DNA of 64,000 nucleotides from Proteobacteria bacterium DTSAM18 (lineage in GTDB: Bacteria; Myxococcota_A; UBA796; GCA-2862545), in contig JARACJ010000008.1 of NCBI GenBank assembly GCA_028767165.1, positions 1 through 64,000 of the forward strand, written 5' to 3'. Below, piece after piece: positions 26,465-35,633 of the stretch; the stretch's first letter is position 1, and every line of letters starts with the position of its first letter. The notes under the pieces were generated by a model that saw only the letters and a program-made list of their open reading frames with translations, searched no databases and had not been told where the DNA came from. Position numbers and translations under genes: made by a program.

Positions 26465-27460
26465 TCAGCGGGCAGCGCCCCGCAGGATCGCCGCCTCGAG
26501 CTCCTCCGGCAGCCCCACGGCCGGTCGGCCCTCCTTCACGGGCACGCTCCCGCCGGCCGCCTGCAGCCAGGCCCAGGTGTCCCGCACCGTCTCGGCCACC
26601 GGCCGACAGCGCAGCCCTGCCTGAAGCGCCCGCGTGACGTCGCCGCGGTGGATCATGTCGTGCAGCTCGCCCGGCGGCACCCACATCGGCAGCTGGGTCC
26701 ATGGCGCCGCGCCCGCCTCGGCGATGGCCTCCGGCGTCACCCAGTGCAGCCGGGCGTCCGAGCCCGTCACCCGCACGCAGGTCTCAAGCACCTCCCCCAT
26801 CGTGACGGCTCCCTCCGGCGTCGTGAGGTTGAACGCCCCGGCAAGCCCTGCTGCCGCCCCATCGAGCACGAAGGACGCCAGATCCCGGGCATCGATGACC
26901 TGCACCCCGAGGTCGGCAGGCCCCGGCGCCACCACCGCGCCTCCCCGCGCGATGCGCTGCAGCCACCAGGGCAGCCGACCCACGTTCTCGTGGGGTCCCA
27001 GGATGAGCCCGGGCCGCGCCAGGAGCGCCCTGTCGCCGAAGGCCGAGGTGACCGCCAGCTCCCCTCCCCGCTTCGCCCGCGCATAGTCCTCCGACGTCTC
27101 GTCGTCGGGTGACCCGTGCACCACCGGGGCGTCCTCCGCGGCGCCCGCCGCCACGGGGAAGCGGTAGACCGACCGGCTGGAGATGTAGGCGTAGCGGCCG
27201 GCGCGAGACGCCAGCGCCCTCGCGCTCCGGTCGACCACGATCGGCTCCGCGGACCAGGTGTCGACGACGAGGTCCCAGGCCTCCTGCAGGACAGCCCGCA
27301 GCCCGTCGGTCTCACGGCGGTCTCCGTGGACCTCCCGCACGCCGGGCACGGCAGGACGCCTTCCCCGGTTCAGCGTCGTGACCGCCCAGCCGCGCCGGAT
27401 CCCCTCTTCAACCACCGCCCGACCGACGAACTCGGAGCCTCCCAGGACCAACAGCTTCAC
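26465..27460 (-). CDS. NAD(P)-dependent epimerase/dehydratase (extended SDR)
   Basis: A 331-aa protein with the nucleotide-binding start 'LLVLGGSEFVG' (GGSxFVG variant of GxxGxxG), 'YISSRSVY' and the active-site 'DYARAK' (YxxxK). These belong to the extended SDR group close to isoflavone-reductase/epimerase proteins acting on sugar nucleotides or similar ligands. The substrate is not predictable. Confidence 0.85.
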   Translation of the reverse strand: MKLLVLGGSEFVGRAVVEEGIRRGWAVTTLNRGRRPAVPGVREVHGDRRETDGLRAVLQEAWDLVVDTWSAEPIVVDRSARALASRAGRYAYISSRSVYRFPVAAGAAEDAPVVHGSPDDETSEDYARAKRGGELAVTSAFGDRALLARPGLILGPHENVGRLPWWLQRIARGGAVVAPGPADLGVQVIDARDLASFVLDGAAAGLAGAFNLTTPEGAVTMGEVLETCVRVTGSDARLHWVTPEAIAEAGAAPWTQLPMWVPPGELHDMIHRGDVTRALQAGLRCRPVAETVRDTWAWLQAAGGSVPVKEGRPAVGLPEELEAAILRGAAR

Positions 27461-27569
27461 GAAGCCCTCCTCGCCTTCGGTGCCGGATCCAGACGGAACA
27501 TGCCCACACGTCCGGCGCCTCGGTCCGATACCGGTACCCCATCATCGGATCCCTGCACAGGAGCGCCCC

Positions 27570-28598
27570 ATGGAACATCGACAGCTCGGCCGCAGCGGCC
27601 TCATGGTTCCCGTCCTCAGCTACGGCACCGCCACCTTCGGCGGCAAGGGCGAGTTCTTCGGCCGCTGGGGCGACACCGACGTGGCCGAGGCCCGCCGGCT
27701 CGTCGACATCTGCCTCGAGGCCGGGGTCAACTTCTTCGACACCGCCGACGTGTACTCGTCGGGCGCGTCGGAGTCAGTCCTCGGCGCCGCCATCAAGGAC
27801 CGGCGGCACGACATCCTGCTGTCCTCGAAGGCCACCTTCACCATGGGCAACGGCCCCAACGACCGCGGCTCCTCCCGCCACCACCTGATCCGCGCCTGTG
27901 AGGCCAGTCTTCGGCGGCTGCAGACCGACCACATCGACCTGTACTTCATGCACGGGTTCGATGCGCTCACGCCGGTGGACGAGGTGCTGCGGGCCCTCGA
28001 CGACCTGATCACCGCCGGCAAGATCCGCTATATCGGCTGCTCCAACTTCTCCGGCTGGCACGTGATGAAGAGCCTGGCCGAGGCCGAGCGCCGGGGATTC
28101 TCCCGCTATGTGGCCTACCAGGGCTACTACTCGCTCGTGGGCCGCGACTACGAGTGGGAGCTCATGCCGCTGGCGCTCGACCAGGGCCTCGGCACCATGG
28201 TCTGGAGCCCCCTGGGCTGGGGGCGGCTCACCGGGAAGATCCGGCGCGGACAGCCCGCCAAGGAGGGCCGCATCGCCTCCGGCGGGGCCGAAGGCGGCCC
28301 CCAGGTCGACGACGAGCTGCTGTACGACGTGGTCGACGTCCTCGAACAGGTGGCCACCGAGCACGACGCGAGCATCCCGCAGATCGCCCTGGCCTGGGTC
28401 CTCAGCCGTCCGGGCGTCGCCAACGTGGTCATGGGCGCCCGCACCGAGGAGCAGCTCCGTGCGAATCTGAAGGCGGCGGAGATCCGCCTCACACCAGAGC
28501 AGATCGCGCGGCTGGACGACGTGAGCCGCCGGCAGCCGACCTACCCCTACTGGCACCAGATGGGCTTCGACCGGAATCCGAAGCCCACGAATTGGTGA
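27570..28598 (+). CDS. Aldo/keto reductase
   Basis: A 342-aa TIM-barrel oxidoreductase. The catalytic tetrad can be read as Asp and Tyr in 'FFDTADVYSSGASE', Lys in 'LSSKATF' and His in 'LYFMHGFD'. The C-terminal 'VVMGARTEEQLRANL' is the NADP-binding signature. It is closest in style to the YajO/Tas branch. AGGAG lies seven bases before the ATG at 27570; the upstream in-frame sequence reads as non-coding. Confidence 0.95.
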   Translation: MEHRQLGRSGLMVPVLSYGTATFGGKGEFFGRWGDTDVAEARRLVDICLEAGVNFFDTADVYSSGASESVLGAAIKDRRHDILLSSKATFTMGNGPNDRGSSRHHLIRACEASLRRLQTDHIDLYFMHGFDALTPVDEVLRALDDLITAGKIRYIGCSNFSGWHVMKSLAEAERRGFSRYVAYQGYYSLVGRDYEWELMPLALDQGLGTMVWSPLGWGRLTGKIRRGQPAKEGRIASGGAEGGPQVDDELLYDVVDVLEQVATEHDASIPQIALAWVLSRPGVANVVMGARTEEQLRANLKAAEIRLTPEQIARLDDVSRRQPTYPYWHQMGFDRNPKPTNW

Positions 28599-28601
28599 GG
28601 G

Positions 28602-28669
28602 GCGCCGGGAACGAATCCCCGACGCCCCTGGTTGGGTCGCTCTGCGCCGGGAACGAATCCGCGACGCCC
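28602..28669. repeat. Short direct repeat, 42-bp spacing
   Basis: GCGCCGGGAACGAATCC followed by (C/G)CGACGCCC occurs at 28602 and again at 28644, between the convergent ends of the aldo/keto reductase and the large lipoprotein. Too short to be a known element; possible termination or degradation signal DNA. Confidence 0.6.
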
Positions 28670-28679
28670 TTCGATGTCG

Positions 28680-31019
28680 TCAGTCCTGCTCGGGCAGCTC
28701 GAGCCGCGCCACACCCTGGCTGGCGTGCTCGCCGGCCTGACGGAAGTAGCCGGTCATCCAGACCTCCTGCGGACCGACCACGAGGTCGAGGATGCCATCG
28801 TCGAGGCCCCCGTCCAGGTCATGCCAGGTGGTGCCGTCGTACCAGGCGACGAAGTTCGCGGGCTCTCCGTTGGCCTGGTTGAACAGGCCGGAGACGTAGA
28901 GGCCACCGCGGTGCACCTCGGCGAGTTGGGCCGAGCCGGCACGATCGTTCCACTGGTCCGTCCAGCGCAGGCCCTCGATGGTCCCGAGCTCGTAGGTGGT
29001 GACATCGTAGGTGATGAGGGTGGCAGGTTCCTCCACGCCGACCACGGGCACCCCGTCGACGGAGCCGCGCATGTAGGAGCCGGCGATGACGAGCTGGTCA
29101 CCGAACGCCGTCAGATCGTGGATACCTCCCGAGATCTGGGGCTCGGCCGCCCAGGAGGTGCCGTCGTAGGACAGCAGGTTGCTCTCCTCGTCCCAGAAGC
29201 GGCCCGCCGCGTAGAGCAGGTCGTCGGGACCGATGGCCGCCACCTGCACGGGTCCGATGGACTCGAAGCCCATGCTCTGCAGACCCAGCTGGGGACTGTA
29301 GCGTGCGAGGTAGCTGGCGGTGCTCGTCACGAAGTCACCGTACAGGTACAGGTAGTCCTCGGTGGGCACGATGCCGCGGACGTAGGCGTCGGTGTGGCCA
29401 AGGAGCGGCACCACGATCTGCCAGGCGTCACCCTGGCGGCGGACGACGGAGCCCTGTGTCCCGTTCTCGAGCTGCAGCGCGCCGACGACCAGCAGGGATC
29501 CGTCCACATCACGCTCCACCGCCGTGGCGGTGCCGTACAGCCCTTCGACCGGCGTCCAGCCGCTGCCGCTCCAGGTGGCGGCCAGGGAGGCGGTGCCATC
29601 TGCCTGCAAGGCATTGAACACCCACAGGGTGCCGTCGTTGTCGCGCTCGATGCGCGCGTCCTGACCCAGGAGGCCGAAGTACGACCCCTCGTCGACGACG
29701 GACTGGTAGTCCTCGCCGTCGAACAGCGCGAGACCCGGCGCAGACTGGCTGCCGTAGCCGCCGACGGCAGGCACCTCGCTGAAGACACCACCGACCCACA
29801 GGGCGCCATCACCGGCGTCTTCGATGACGAACACGCCTTCCATGTCACCCGCGACCGGGCCCAGGACCTCGCTGGGGCCACCGGTGGTCAGTGCCGACCA
29901 CTCGGATCCGTCCCACTCGGCGATGTTCGTGGCCACGATGCCGCCCACGGGCTGATCGCCGTCGAACATGGTCACGCCTGCACCCGCGAACTGGCCGCCG
30001 ATGAGGAAGCCGCCGTCACGGGTGGGCACGATGTCCCGCACCAGCGTAGAGAGACCGCCCGCGACGCCGCGGAACGGACCGGGCACCCAGTCCTCGCCGT
30101 CCCACTGCAGCAGTCCGGTGGTGAACTCCAGGCCAGTCTCCGAGGTGTTCACGACCATCTTGCCGGCCGCGACCCAGGTGCCGTCGGAGAGCTGCTCCAC
30201 GTCGTAGACGTCGGTCTCGACGGTGCCCATGCCGTTCCACTGCTCACCATCGTAGCAGCGCACGGCCGCGTACTCGGACGCGGTGGTCGAGACGGACACC
30301 GGACCGATGCCACCGCCGCCGCCGAAGGCGCCTGCGGCACACAGGCCCTCGCCGTCCCAGTCGAACAGCTTGTAGACCTTGGTCTCGCCCTCGATCAGGC
30401 CGACCGGTGACCACGTGACACCATCGAAGCGGGCCACGCCGGTGATGGACACCCCGTCGACCTCGAAGAAGCTGCCGCCGATGATCACGTCACCGTCGGG
30501 CTCCACCTTGAGGGACTGCACCGCACCGCTGGTCTCGGCCAGCACGGACCAGTCGGAGCCGTCCCAGCGGTACAGGTAGCCGGTGAAGGTGTCGAAGTCG
30601 TAGGCGGCGGCCAGGATATCCCCCGAGGCGTCGAGCGCCAGGGCGTTCACGGTGCCATCGAGGCCATCCCCCATCGGGAGCCATGCCTCGCCATCCCAGC
30701 GGGCGACGTTGTCGTAGGGCTCCTGGCCGATGTAGGCGAAGCTGCCGGCCACGATGGTGTCACCCGCCCCGTCGACCACGATGGCGCGGACGGACGCCAC
30801 CGAGTCGCCCAGGAAGCCGGGCAGCGAAAACGCGTCGGAGTACGTGCCGGCCGTGGGGTCGACCGGACCGCCATCGTCGATGGGGGGGCTCACGCCGGTG
30901 TCGTTCCCCTCGTCGGTGTCCTTGACGTTGTCGGGATCCTCGGTGGCACAGGCCGCGAGGGCGAGGACGAAAGCAGGCCACCAGTGCCGCAGCGTCGAAC
31001 GACGAACAATGAATCTCAT
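28680..31019 (-). CDS. Large lipoprotein with beta-propeller-like repeats
   Basis: A 779-aa exported lipoprotein: signal with lipobox 'LALAAC', an Asp/Thr/Gly-rich linker, then repeated units built around 'VARWDGEAWLPMG', 'LYRWDGSDWSVL', 'GGSFFEVDG' and 'GGQFAGAG'. The repeat ('I-x-GGxF-x(n)-WDGxxW') is typical of delta-60/kelch-like surface propellers in myxobacteria. It likely sits on the cell surface; its ligand is unknown. AGGAGGAGA directly precedes the ATG. Confidence 0.85.
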   Translation of the reverse strand: MRFIVRRSTLRHWWPAFVLALAACATEDPDNVKDTDEGNDTGVSPPIDDGGPVDPTAGTYSDAFSLPGFLGDSVASVRAIVVDGAGDTIVAGSFAYIGQEPYDNVARWDGEAWLPMGDGLDGTVNALALDASGDILAAAYDFDTFTGYLYRWDGSDWSVLAETSGAVQSLKVEPDGDVIIGGSFFEVDGVSITGVARFDGVTWSPVGLIEGETKVYKLFDWDGEGLCAAGAFGGGGGIGPVSVSTTASEYAAVRCYDGEQWNGMGTVETDVYDVEQLSDGTWVAAGKMVVNTSETGLEFTTGLLQWDGEDWVPGPFRGVAGGLSTLVRDIVPTRDGGFLIGGQFAGAGVTMFDGDQPVGGIVATNIAEWDGSEWSALTTGGPSEVLGPVAGDMEGVFVIEDAGDGALWVGGVFSEVPAVGGYGSQSAPGLALFDGEDYQSVVDEGSYFGLLGQDARIERDNDGTLWVFNALQADGTASLAATWSGSGWTPVEGLYGTATAVERDVDGSLLVVGALQLENGTQGSVVRRQGDAWQIVVPLLGHTDAYVRGIVPTEDYLYLYGDFVTSTASYLARYSPQLGLQSMGFESIGPVQVAAIGPDDLLYAAGRFWDEESNLLSYDGTSWAAEPQISGGIHDLTAFGDQLVIAGSYMRGSVDGVPVVGVEEPATLITYDVTTYELGTIEGLRWTDQWNDRAGSAQLAEVHRGGLYVSGLFNQANGEPANFVAWYDGTTWHDLDGGLDDGILDLVVGPQEVWMTGYFRQAGEHASQGVARLELPEQD

Positions 31020-31399
31020 CTTCTCCTCCTTTTGCTCCTCGCGACGTATCGCGAGGGCAGCAGGAGGCTCTTCTCCGTAGGTTTGAAGAGGTCTTTGGCG
31101 ATGAAGGCCGGAGACGGCTGCTCACATTATCCTGGTCGGAATTCAAGCCGTTTCCATCGGGAACTCCGCAGAACACAGGCGGGAAGCCGTCAAAAAACAG
31201 GACAAGAATCGTACTCGTTGCAGTCATCGGATGTCGTGGGATCCCGTTCGTTTCTGATAGTTCCTCAGGTTTTGGCCCATCCTCCTCGCGCACGACGGCG
31301 AAACCGGCCTGTTCGGCGCGGCGATGCACGGATTCGGGACGGGCCCGGAGTCGTCGTTCATGAGGAGAGCCCCGGCCCACCCAGGAGGATCCCCGGCCC
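31020..31399. other. Divergent intergenic region with palindrome
   Basis: This 380-bp stretch separates the large lipoprotein from the Rieske gene. It contains the perfect inverted repeat CCTCGCGA-CGTA-TCGCGAGG at 31037-31056, 17 bp upstream of the lipoprotein start, where it could act as an operator or a 5' mRNA hairpin. Bases 31301-31363 share two blocks with 17650-17735. No gene with a credible start is seen. Confidence 0.6.
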
Positions 31400-32506
31400 A
31401 TGGCAGACCGCTCCCCCACAAGCCGCCTCGTCGACATGCTCGCCGGCCGGCCACCGGGCCCCCGCTCCCTGGGGGCGCAGGTCCAGCGCGCCCGCACCTA
31501 CCCGCCCGTGCACCCGAAGGGCTGGTACCAGGTGGCGCGGGTCGCCGACCTCGACAGGGGTGAGGTGGTCCCGGTGCGCCTGCTCGGCGAGGAGGTGGCG
31601 CTGTTCCGCACGGCCTCGGGCGCCATCCACGCCCTCGATGGCTACTGCCCCCACATGGGCACCCACCTTGCCAGCGGAGGCACCGTCGAGGGCGAGTGCC
31701 TGCAGTGCCCCTTCCATGGCTGGACCTTCGACGGCCAGGGGGCGGTGCGGGACGTGCCCTACCAGGATCTGACCCCGAGGATCTGCGCGCGGACCTGGCC
31801 GGTGTGCGTGGCCTACGGCCTCGTCTTCCTGTGGCACGGCCCCGTGGACGACGACGGCAGGCCCCCCTACACCCCGGACTTCTGGCCCGAGCTCGACACC
31901 GACCGCTTCGTCCTGCGGGGCCGGTACGCGCCGCGGGACATCGGCATGCACCTGTCGGAGTTCGCCGAGAACGCCGTCGACGTGGCCCACTTCCCCAAGC
32001 TGCACGGCCGCATGCACATCCCGTGGACCCGCTGGCACGTGCCCGGGATGTCGGTGTTCCACGTGGCCGACTGGAAGGTCGACGAGCAGCATCCCTTCCT
32101 GTCGCACTTCCTCAACGACGCCACCCTGGGCTTTCGCGGCAAGGAGCTGCCCCAGACCGGCGCCCACGCCGACGCCACCTTCGTCGGCCCCGCCAGCGTG
32201 GTCATGTTCCGCCTCACGGTGCGCGATCTCGGCGACGTCATGATCGCCCAGACCCACACCCCGCTCGAGGCCCCCGGCGACCCATTGCGCCTGCGGGTCC
32301 GCTTCACCTGGTGGTCCGAGCGCAGGATGAGCCGCTTCTTCACCCACTACATCGTGGGCAACTGGGTCTCCCAGTGGTGGCAGGACGTGGGGATCTGGGA
32401 GAACAAGGTGCGGCTGGAGAAGCCCAAGGTGGTCGGCGGCGACGGGCCCGTGAACAAGCTTCGGGCCTGGTATGGGCAGTTCTATGAGGGGGTGGAGAGC
32501 CCGTGA
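31400..32506 (+). CDS. Rieske-type non-heme iron oxygenase, DAF-36/Neverland- or KshA-like
   Basis: The 368-aa protein has an N-terminal Rieske domain with 'CPHMGTHL' and 'CPFHGWTF' as [2Fe-2S] ligands. The mononuclear iron site follows as 'ENAVDVAHFPKLHG' (Asn/Asp plus two His). The overall length and 'CPFHGW' context resemble sterol-acting oxygenases (cholesterol 7,8-desaturase DAF-36/Neverland, KshA), and some myxobacteria make sterols, so a steroid or isoprenoid substrate is reasonable but unproven. Its reductase partner is not adjacent. Confidence 0.85.
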   Translation: MADRSPTSRLVDMLAGRPPGPRSLGAQVQRARTYPPVHPKGWYQVARVADLDRGEVVPVRLLGEEVALFRTASGAIHALDGYCPHMGTHLASGGTVEGECLQCPFHGWTFDGQGAVRDVPYQDLTPRICARTWPVCVAYGLVFLWHGPVDDDGRPPYTPDFWPELDTDRFVLRGRYAPRDIGMHLSEFAENAVDVAHFPKLHGRMHIPWTRWHVPGMSVFHVADWKVDEQHPFLSHFLNDATLGFRGKELPQTGAHADATFVGPASVVMFRLTVRDLGDVMIAQTHTPLEAPGDPLRLRVRFTWWSERRMSRFFTHYIVGNWVSQWWQDVGIWENKVRLEKPKVVGGDGPVNKLRAWYGQFYEGVESP

Positions 32507-32546
32507 GCCACGGGAGAGGCCCTGCGCAGTTCGTCAGGTCGAACCG

Positions 32547-32714
32547 TCAGCCCGTCAGCGGAAGGACGAAGTCCGCCACCCCGGTGCGCTCACGCCAGCC
32601 TCGCTTGGTGTAGAACCCGCGCTGGTAGGACGCGCGGTCCCTCAGGTTCACCAGGTGCAGCCGCGAACAGCCCCTGCCCGCGGCCTCCAAGGTCACGGCG
32701 TCGTTGCACGCCTC
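32547..32714 (-). pseudogene. C-terminal remnant of a GNAT acetyltransferase
   Basis: Read on the minus strand, this stretch encodes 'EACNDAVTLEAAGRG' and, after 'CSRLHLVNLRDRAS', 'YQRGFYTKRGWRER' and 'FVLPLTG' before a TGA. This is the typical end of a GNAT N-acetyltransferase (motif B helix, then fYxkxGf and xLPL). There is no start codon or acetyl-CoA-binding motif A upstream; the frame degrades into Ser/Gly-rich sequence. It is best read as a decayed gene. The rest of the 32507-32864 gap shows nothing. Confidence 0.6.
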
Positions 32715-32864
32715 CTCACCCTGGGGGCCCGAGGCTCCGGAGCTCGATGTGCGGGTGCCGAAGGACGGCGAAGTGTAGCAGACCGGCTGCGGTGCCCGGC
32801 CGGCCGATGTCGGCGTGGGCCGCGCGCCAGGCCGGACACCCGTCAGGGTAGGCGCCGACAGCCA

Positions 32865-34166
32865 TCAATCGAACAAGCCGGAGGTCGCGATCGGCCGGAC
32901 GAAGCGATGGGCGGACAGATCCTCGTTGCTCACGTTGAAGTACACGATCACCAGATCCCGAGACGGCGAGACGTACAGCCCCTGGGACATCAGACCGAAC
33001 TTCATCATGTCGCCATCGGGCCACACGAGGTCCCACTGCCGGCTGTTGGCGATGAAGTCGTCCGTTCCCACACGGTCCGCGAACACGGGACCGTCGAAGC
33101 CGGCCATGATGAACGCATGGGTCCGCACCTCGTCGTGGATGCGATCGAGGATCTCGTCCGTCACCACCTTCTCGACCGCGATCCTGTTCCAGCTCGGCGT
33201 GTAGAGCATTCCGAACCGTGCGAAGTCCCGCAGGTTGCTGGACACCAGCCCGTGGGCCGCCGCGATGCCGTCCGGGGTCAGGTGCAGCTGCAGCGCCCCC
33301 TCGGCTCCCACCTTCGACCACACCCGGCGGTCGAAGATCTGGGGCCAGCGCTCCTGCTCCACCGCCTCTGCCAGGATCACCAGCACCTGGGTGAGTCCGG
33401 AGGCGTACTCGAACGCCAGCCCGGGATCGGCCTTTCTGGGTGTGCTTCGGAGCACGTCCCGCAGCAGCTCGACGCCCCGGGTCTCGTTCTCGAAGCCGAA
33501 CTCCGCCTCGTACACCCGGCGTGCGATGTTGTCGGGATCGAACCGGGACTCGGTGGTGTCCTCGAGATCCATGCCACTGGCCATGTCCATGACGTCCCGC
33601 GTGGTGACGCCGTCCCAGGCCGTGCCCTGGAAGTCCTTCAGGTACCTCGTGATCGGCGCGTTCTCATCGATCCGTCCCTCGCTGATCAACTGATCGATCA
33701 CCAGGCTGGCCATGGGCTTGGCGCAGGACATCCACAGGTGGTGATCCTCGGGCCGCATCCGCGGATACTTCTCATAGACGATGTCGCCCTTGTGCACGAC
33801 GAGGAACGCCTGGGCAGAGTCGGCCGTGGCGAGGAAGTCATCCAGGGCAAGCCGCCCCCTCAGCTCGCTCACCTTCATCATCTTCGCCTTCACCCGTCCG
33901 ATCTCCGGCATGGGTCGCACGCCCAGCGGCATCACGGGTTGGTGCGCAGGCAGGATGGCCGTGGGCATGAACTCGGACGCCCGCATGTTGAAGTAGGCCG
34001 AGACGTCACCGCCGCTGAACAGCTCGCTGTAGTCCGCCTGTCGCGTCTTCTTCTCGAGCGCCATCGGGAAGCCGTCGACGAACGCGTCGAGCGGCGTCGG
34101 TTCGTCCGCCACGGCCAGTGAGGTGGCCAGCAGGCACAGGGTTGCTGCCAGGGTGGTGCGAAGCAT
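32865..34166 (-). CDS. Exported serine hydrolase (class C beta-lactamase fold), tandem copy 1
   Basis: A 433-aa protein with a cleavable signal ('LRTTLAATLCLLATSLAVAD') and the beta-lactamase/DD-peptidase nucleophile motif SxxK as 'SCAK' (Ser147, Lys150). A Tyr-containing 'YASG' lies where YxN is expected, and 'GQGLYVSP'-type sequence near the end stands in for the third motif. It is nearly collinear with the next gene upstream and clearly a tandem duplicate. Family members hydrolyse beta-lactams, esters or D-peptides. GGAGGA precedes the ATG. Confidence 0.85.
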   Translation of the reverse strand: MLRTTLAATLCLLATSLAVADEPTPLDAFVDGFPMALEKKTRQADYSELFSGGDVSAYFNMRASEFMPTAILPAHQPVMPLGVRPMPEIGRVKAKMMKVSELRGRLALDDFLATADSAQAFLVVHKGDIVYEKYPRMRPEDHHLWMSCAKPMASLVIDQLISEGRIDENAPITRYLKDFQGTAWDGVTTRDVMDMASGMDLEDTTESRFDPDNIARRVYEAEFGFENETRGVELLRDVLRSTPRKADPGLAFEYASGLTQVLVILAEAVEQERWPQIFDRRVWSKVGAEGALQLHLTPDGIAAAHGLVSSNLRDFARFGMLYTPSWNRIAVEKVVTDEILDRIHDEVRTHAFIMAGFDGPVFADRVGTDDFIANSRQWDLVWPDGDMMKFGLMSQGLYVSPSRDLVIVYFNVSNEDLSAHRFVRPIATSGLFD

Positions 34167-34259
34167 GGGGATGTCCTCCGGGTCGGCCGTGTTCGTGGGA
34201 TCCGGGGCAGGTTCTCGTGGCCCCCGCACCCTGTTCTCGTTCATGAAGTGGGCGAGGCG

Positions 34260-35633
34260 TCACTTCCGCTTCGGGCGCGGCCTGCGGGACTTCTTCTCGG
34301 GCGCGTCCTCGTCGTCTCCCACTTCGTCGAAGTGGCCGGATGTCGCGATGGCGCGTGCGAAGCGGTGACCGGAGTGATCGTCGTTGTTGACGTTGAAGTA
34401 GACGATCACGAGGTCACGGGAGGGCGAGACGTACAGGCCCTGTGTCATCAGGCCGCCCTTCCACATGTCGCCGTCGGGCCAGATGACGTCCCACTGCCGG
34501 CTGTTGGCGATGAAGTCGTTCGAGCCGAGGTAGTCCGCCATCACAGGCCCATCGAAGCCGGCCATCATGAACTCGTGGGACCGGACGCCGTCGTGGATGC
34601 GATCGAGGATCTCGTCCGTCACCACCTTCTCCACCGCGATCCTGTTCCAGCTCGGCGTGTACAGCATGCCGAAGCGGGCGAAGTCCCTCAGGTTGCTGGA
34701 CACGAGCCCGTGCGCCGCCACGATGCCGTCCGGCGTCATGTGCAGCTGCAGCGGCCCCTCGGCGCCCACCTTGGACCACACACGCCGGTCGAAGATCTCG
34801 TGCCAGCGATCCCCCTCCACCTCCTCCGCCAGGAGCACCAGCATCTGGGTCAGGCCCGAGGCATACTCGAACGCCTGCCCCGGCTTCTCCTTGGCCGGCG
34901 TGCTCCGCAGCACGTCCCGCAGGGTCTCCACGCCCCGGGTCTCGTTCGGAAAGCCGAACTCGGCCTCGTAGACCCGTCGCGCGATGTTGTCCGGGTCGAA
35001 GCGGGACTCGCTCGTGTCCTCCAGATCCATGCCCGTGGCCATGTCGAGGACATCGCCGGTCGTGATGCCGTCCCAGTCGGTGCCCTGGAAGTCGGTCAGG
35101 TACTTCGTGATGGGCGCGGTCTCGTCGATCCGCCCCTCGCTGATGAGCTGGTCGATGACCAGGCTGGCGGTGGGCTTGGCCGCCGACATCCACAGGTGGT
35201 GATCCTCGGGCCGCATCCGCGGGTACTTCTCGTAGACGACGTCGCCCTTGTGGACCACCAGGTAGGCCTGCGCGAAGTCGGACTTCTCCAGGAACTCGTC
35301 CAGCGTGAGGGGGCCGTCGAGCTTGCTCTCGGAGGGCAGGCCGACCTTGATCGCACCGATCTCGGGCATCGGACGGGACCCCAGCGGCATGAGGGGCTGG
35401 TGCGGTGGAAGGATGGCGGTCGGCAGGAACTCGGAGGTGCGGACGTTGAAGTAGGCAGAGACGTCGCCGCCCCTGAACAGCTCGGTGTAGTCCGCCTCGC
35501 GGGTCTGCTTCTCGAGCTCCATCGGGAAGCCGTCGACGAACTCGTCGAGAGGCGTACGCTCCTGCGCAGTGGCCACCGACGCCGCCTGCGCGACGAGGAA
35601 GGTCAGGGAAGCTGCAAGCGGGGTGCGAGACAT
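34260..35633 (-). CDS. Exported serine hydrolase (class C beta-lactamase fold), tandem copy 2
   Basis: A 457-aa paralogue of the downstream gene with the same signal-peptide/domain layout and nucleophile motif 'SAAK' (Ser150, Lys153). Long stretches are identical to copy 1, for example 'VVHKGD' followed by 'VYEKYPRMRPEDHHLWMS', showing a fairly recent duplication. It differs by an additional Lys/Arg/Glu-rich tail of about 25 residues. The two are separated by 93 bp and likely cotranscribed. A third, more distant paralogue is at 40070-41317. Confidence 0.85.
   Translation of the reverse strand: MSRTPLAASLTFLVAQAASVATAQERTPLDEFVDGFPMELEKQTREADYTELFRGGDVSAYFNVRTSEFLPTAILPPHQPLMPLGSRPMPEIGAIKVGLPSESKLDGPLTLDEFLEKSDFAQAYLVVHKGDVVYEKYPRMRPEDHHLWMSAAKPTASLVIDQLISEGRIDETAPITKYLTDFQGTDWDGITTGDVLDMATGMDLEDTSESRFDPDNIARRVYEAEFGFPNETRGVETLRDVLRSTPAKEKPGQAFEYASGLTQMLVLLAEEVEGDRWHEIFDRRVWSKVGAEGPLQLHMTPDGIVAAHGLVSSNLRDFARFGMLYTPSWNRIAVEKVVTDEILDRIHDGVRSHEFMMAGFDGPVMADYLGSNDFIANSRQWDVIWPDGDMWKGGLMTQGLYVSPSRDLVIVYFNVNNDDHSGHRFARAIATSGHFDEVGDDEDAPEKKSRRPRPKRK

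Noticed and set aside
28602-28669. GGAACGAATCC sequences resembling a tRNA T-arm
   Set aside because: No acceptor stem or anticodon arm can be folded around either copy; they are simple direct repeats.
28632-30410. 592-codon plus-strand frame opposite the large lipoprotein
   Set aside because: His/Val/Gly-rich mirror of the Asp/Trp/Gly repeats; no start signal.
6380-32506. A sterol or bile-acid pathway linking the P450, Rieske oxygenase, amide hydrolase and BASS transporter
   Set aside because: The genes are scattered across 47 kb among unrelated genes with no shared operon or regulator; the link is only thematic.
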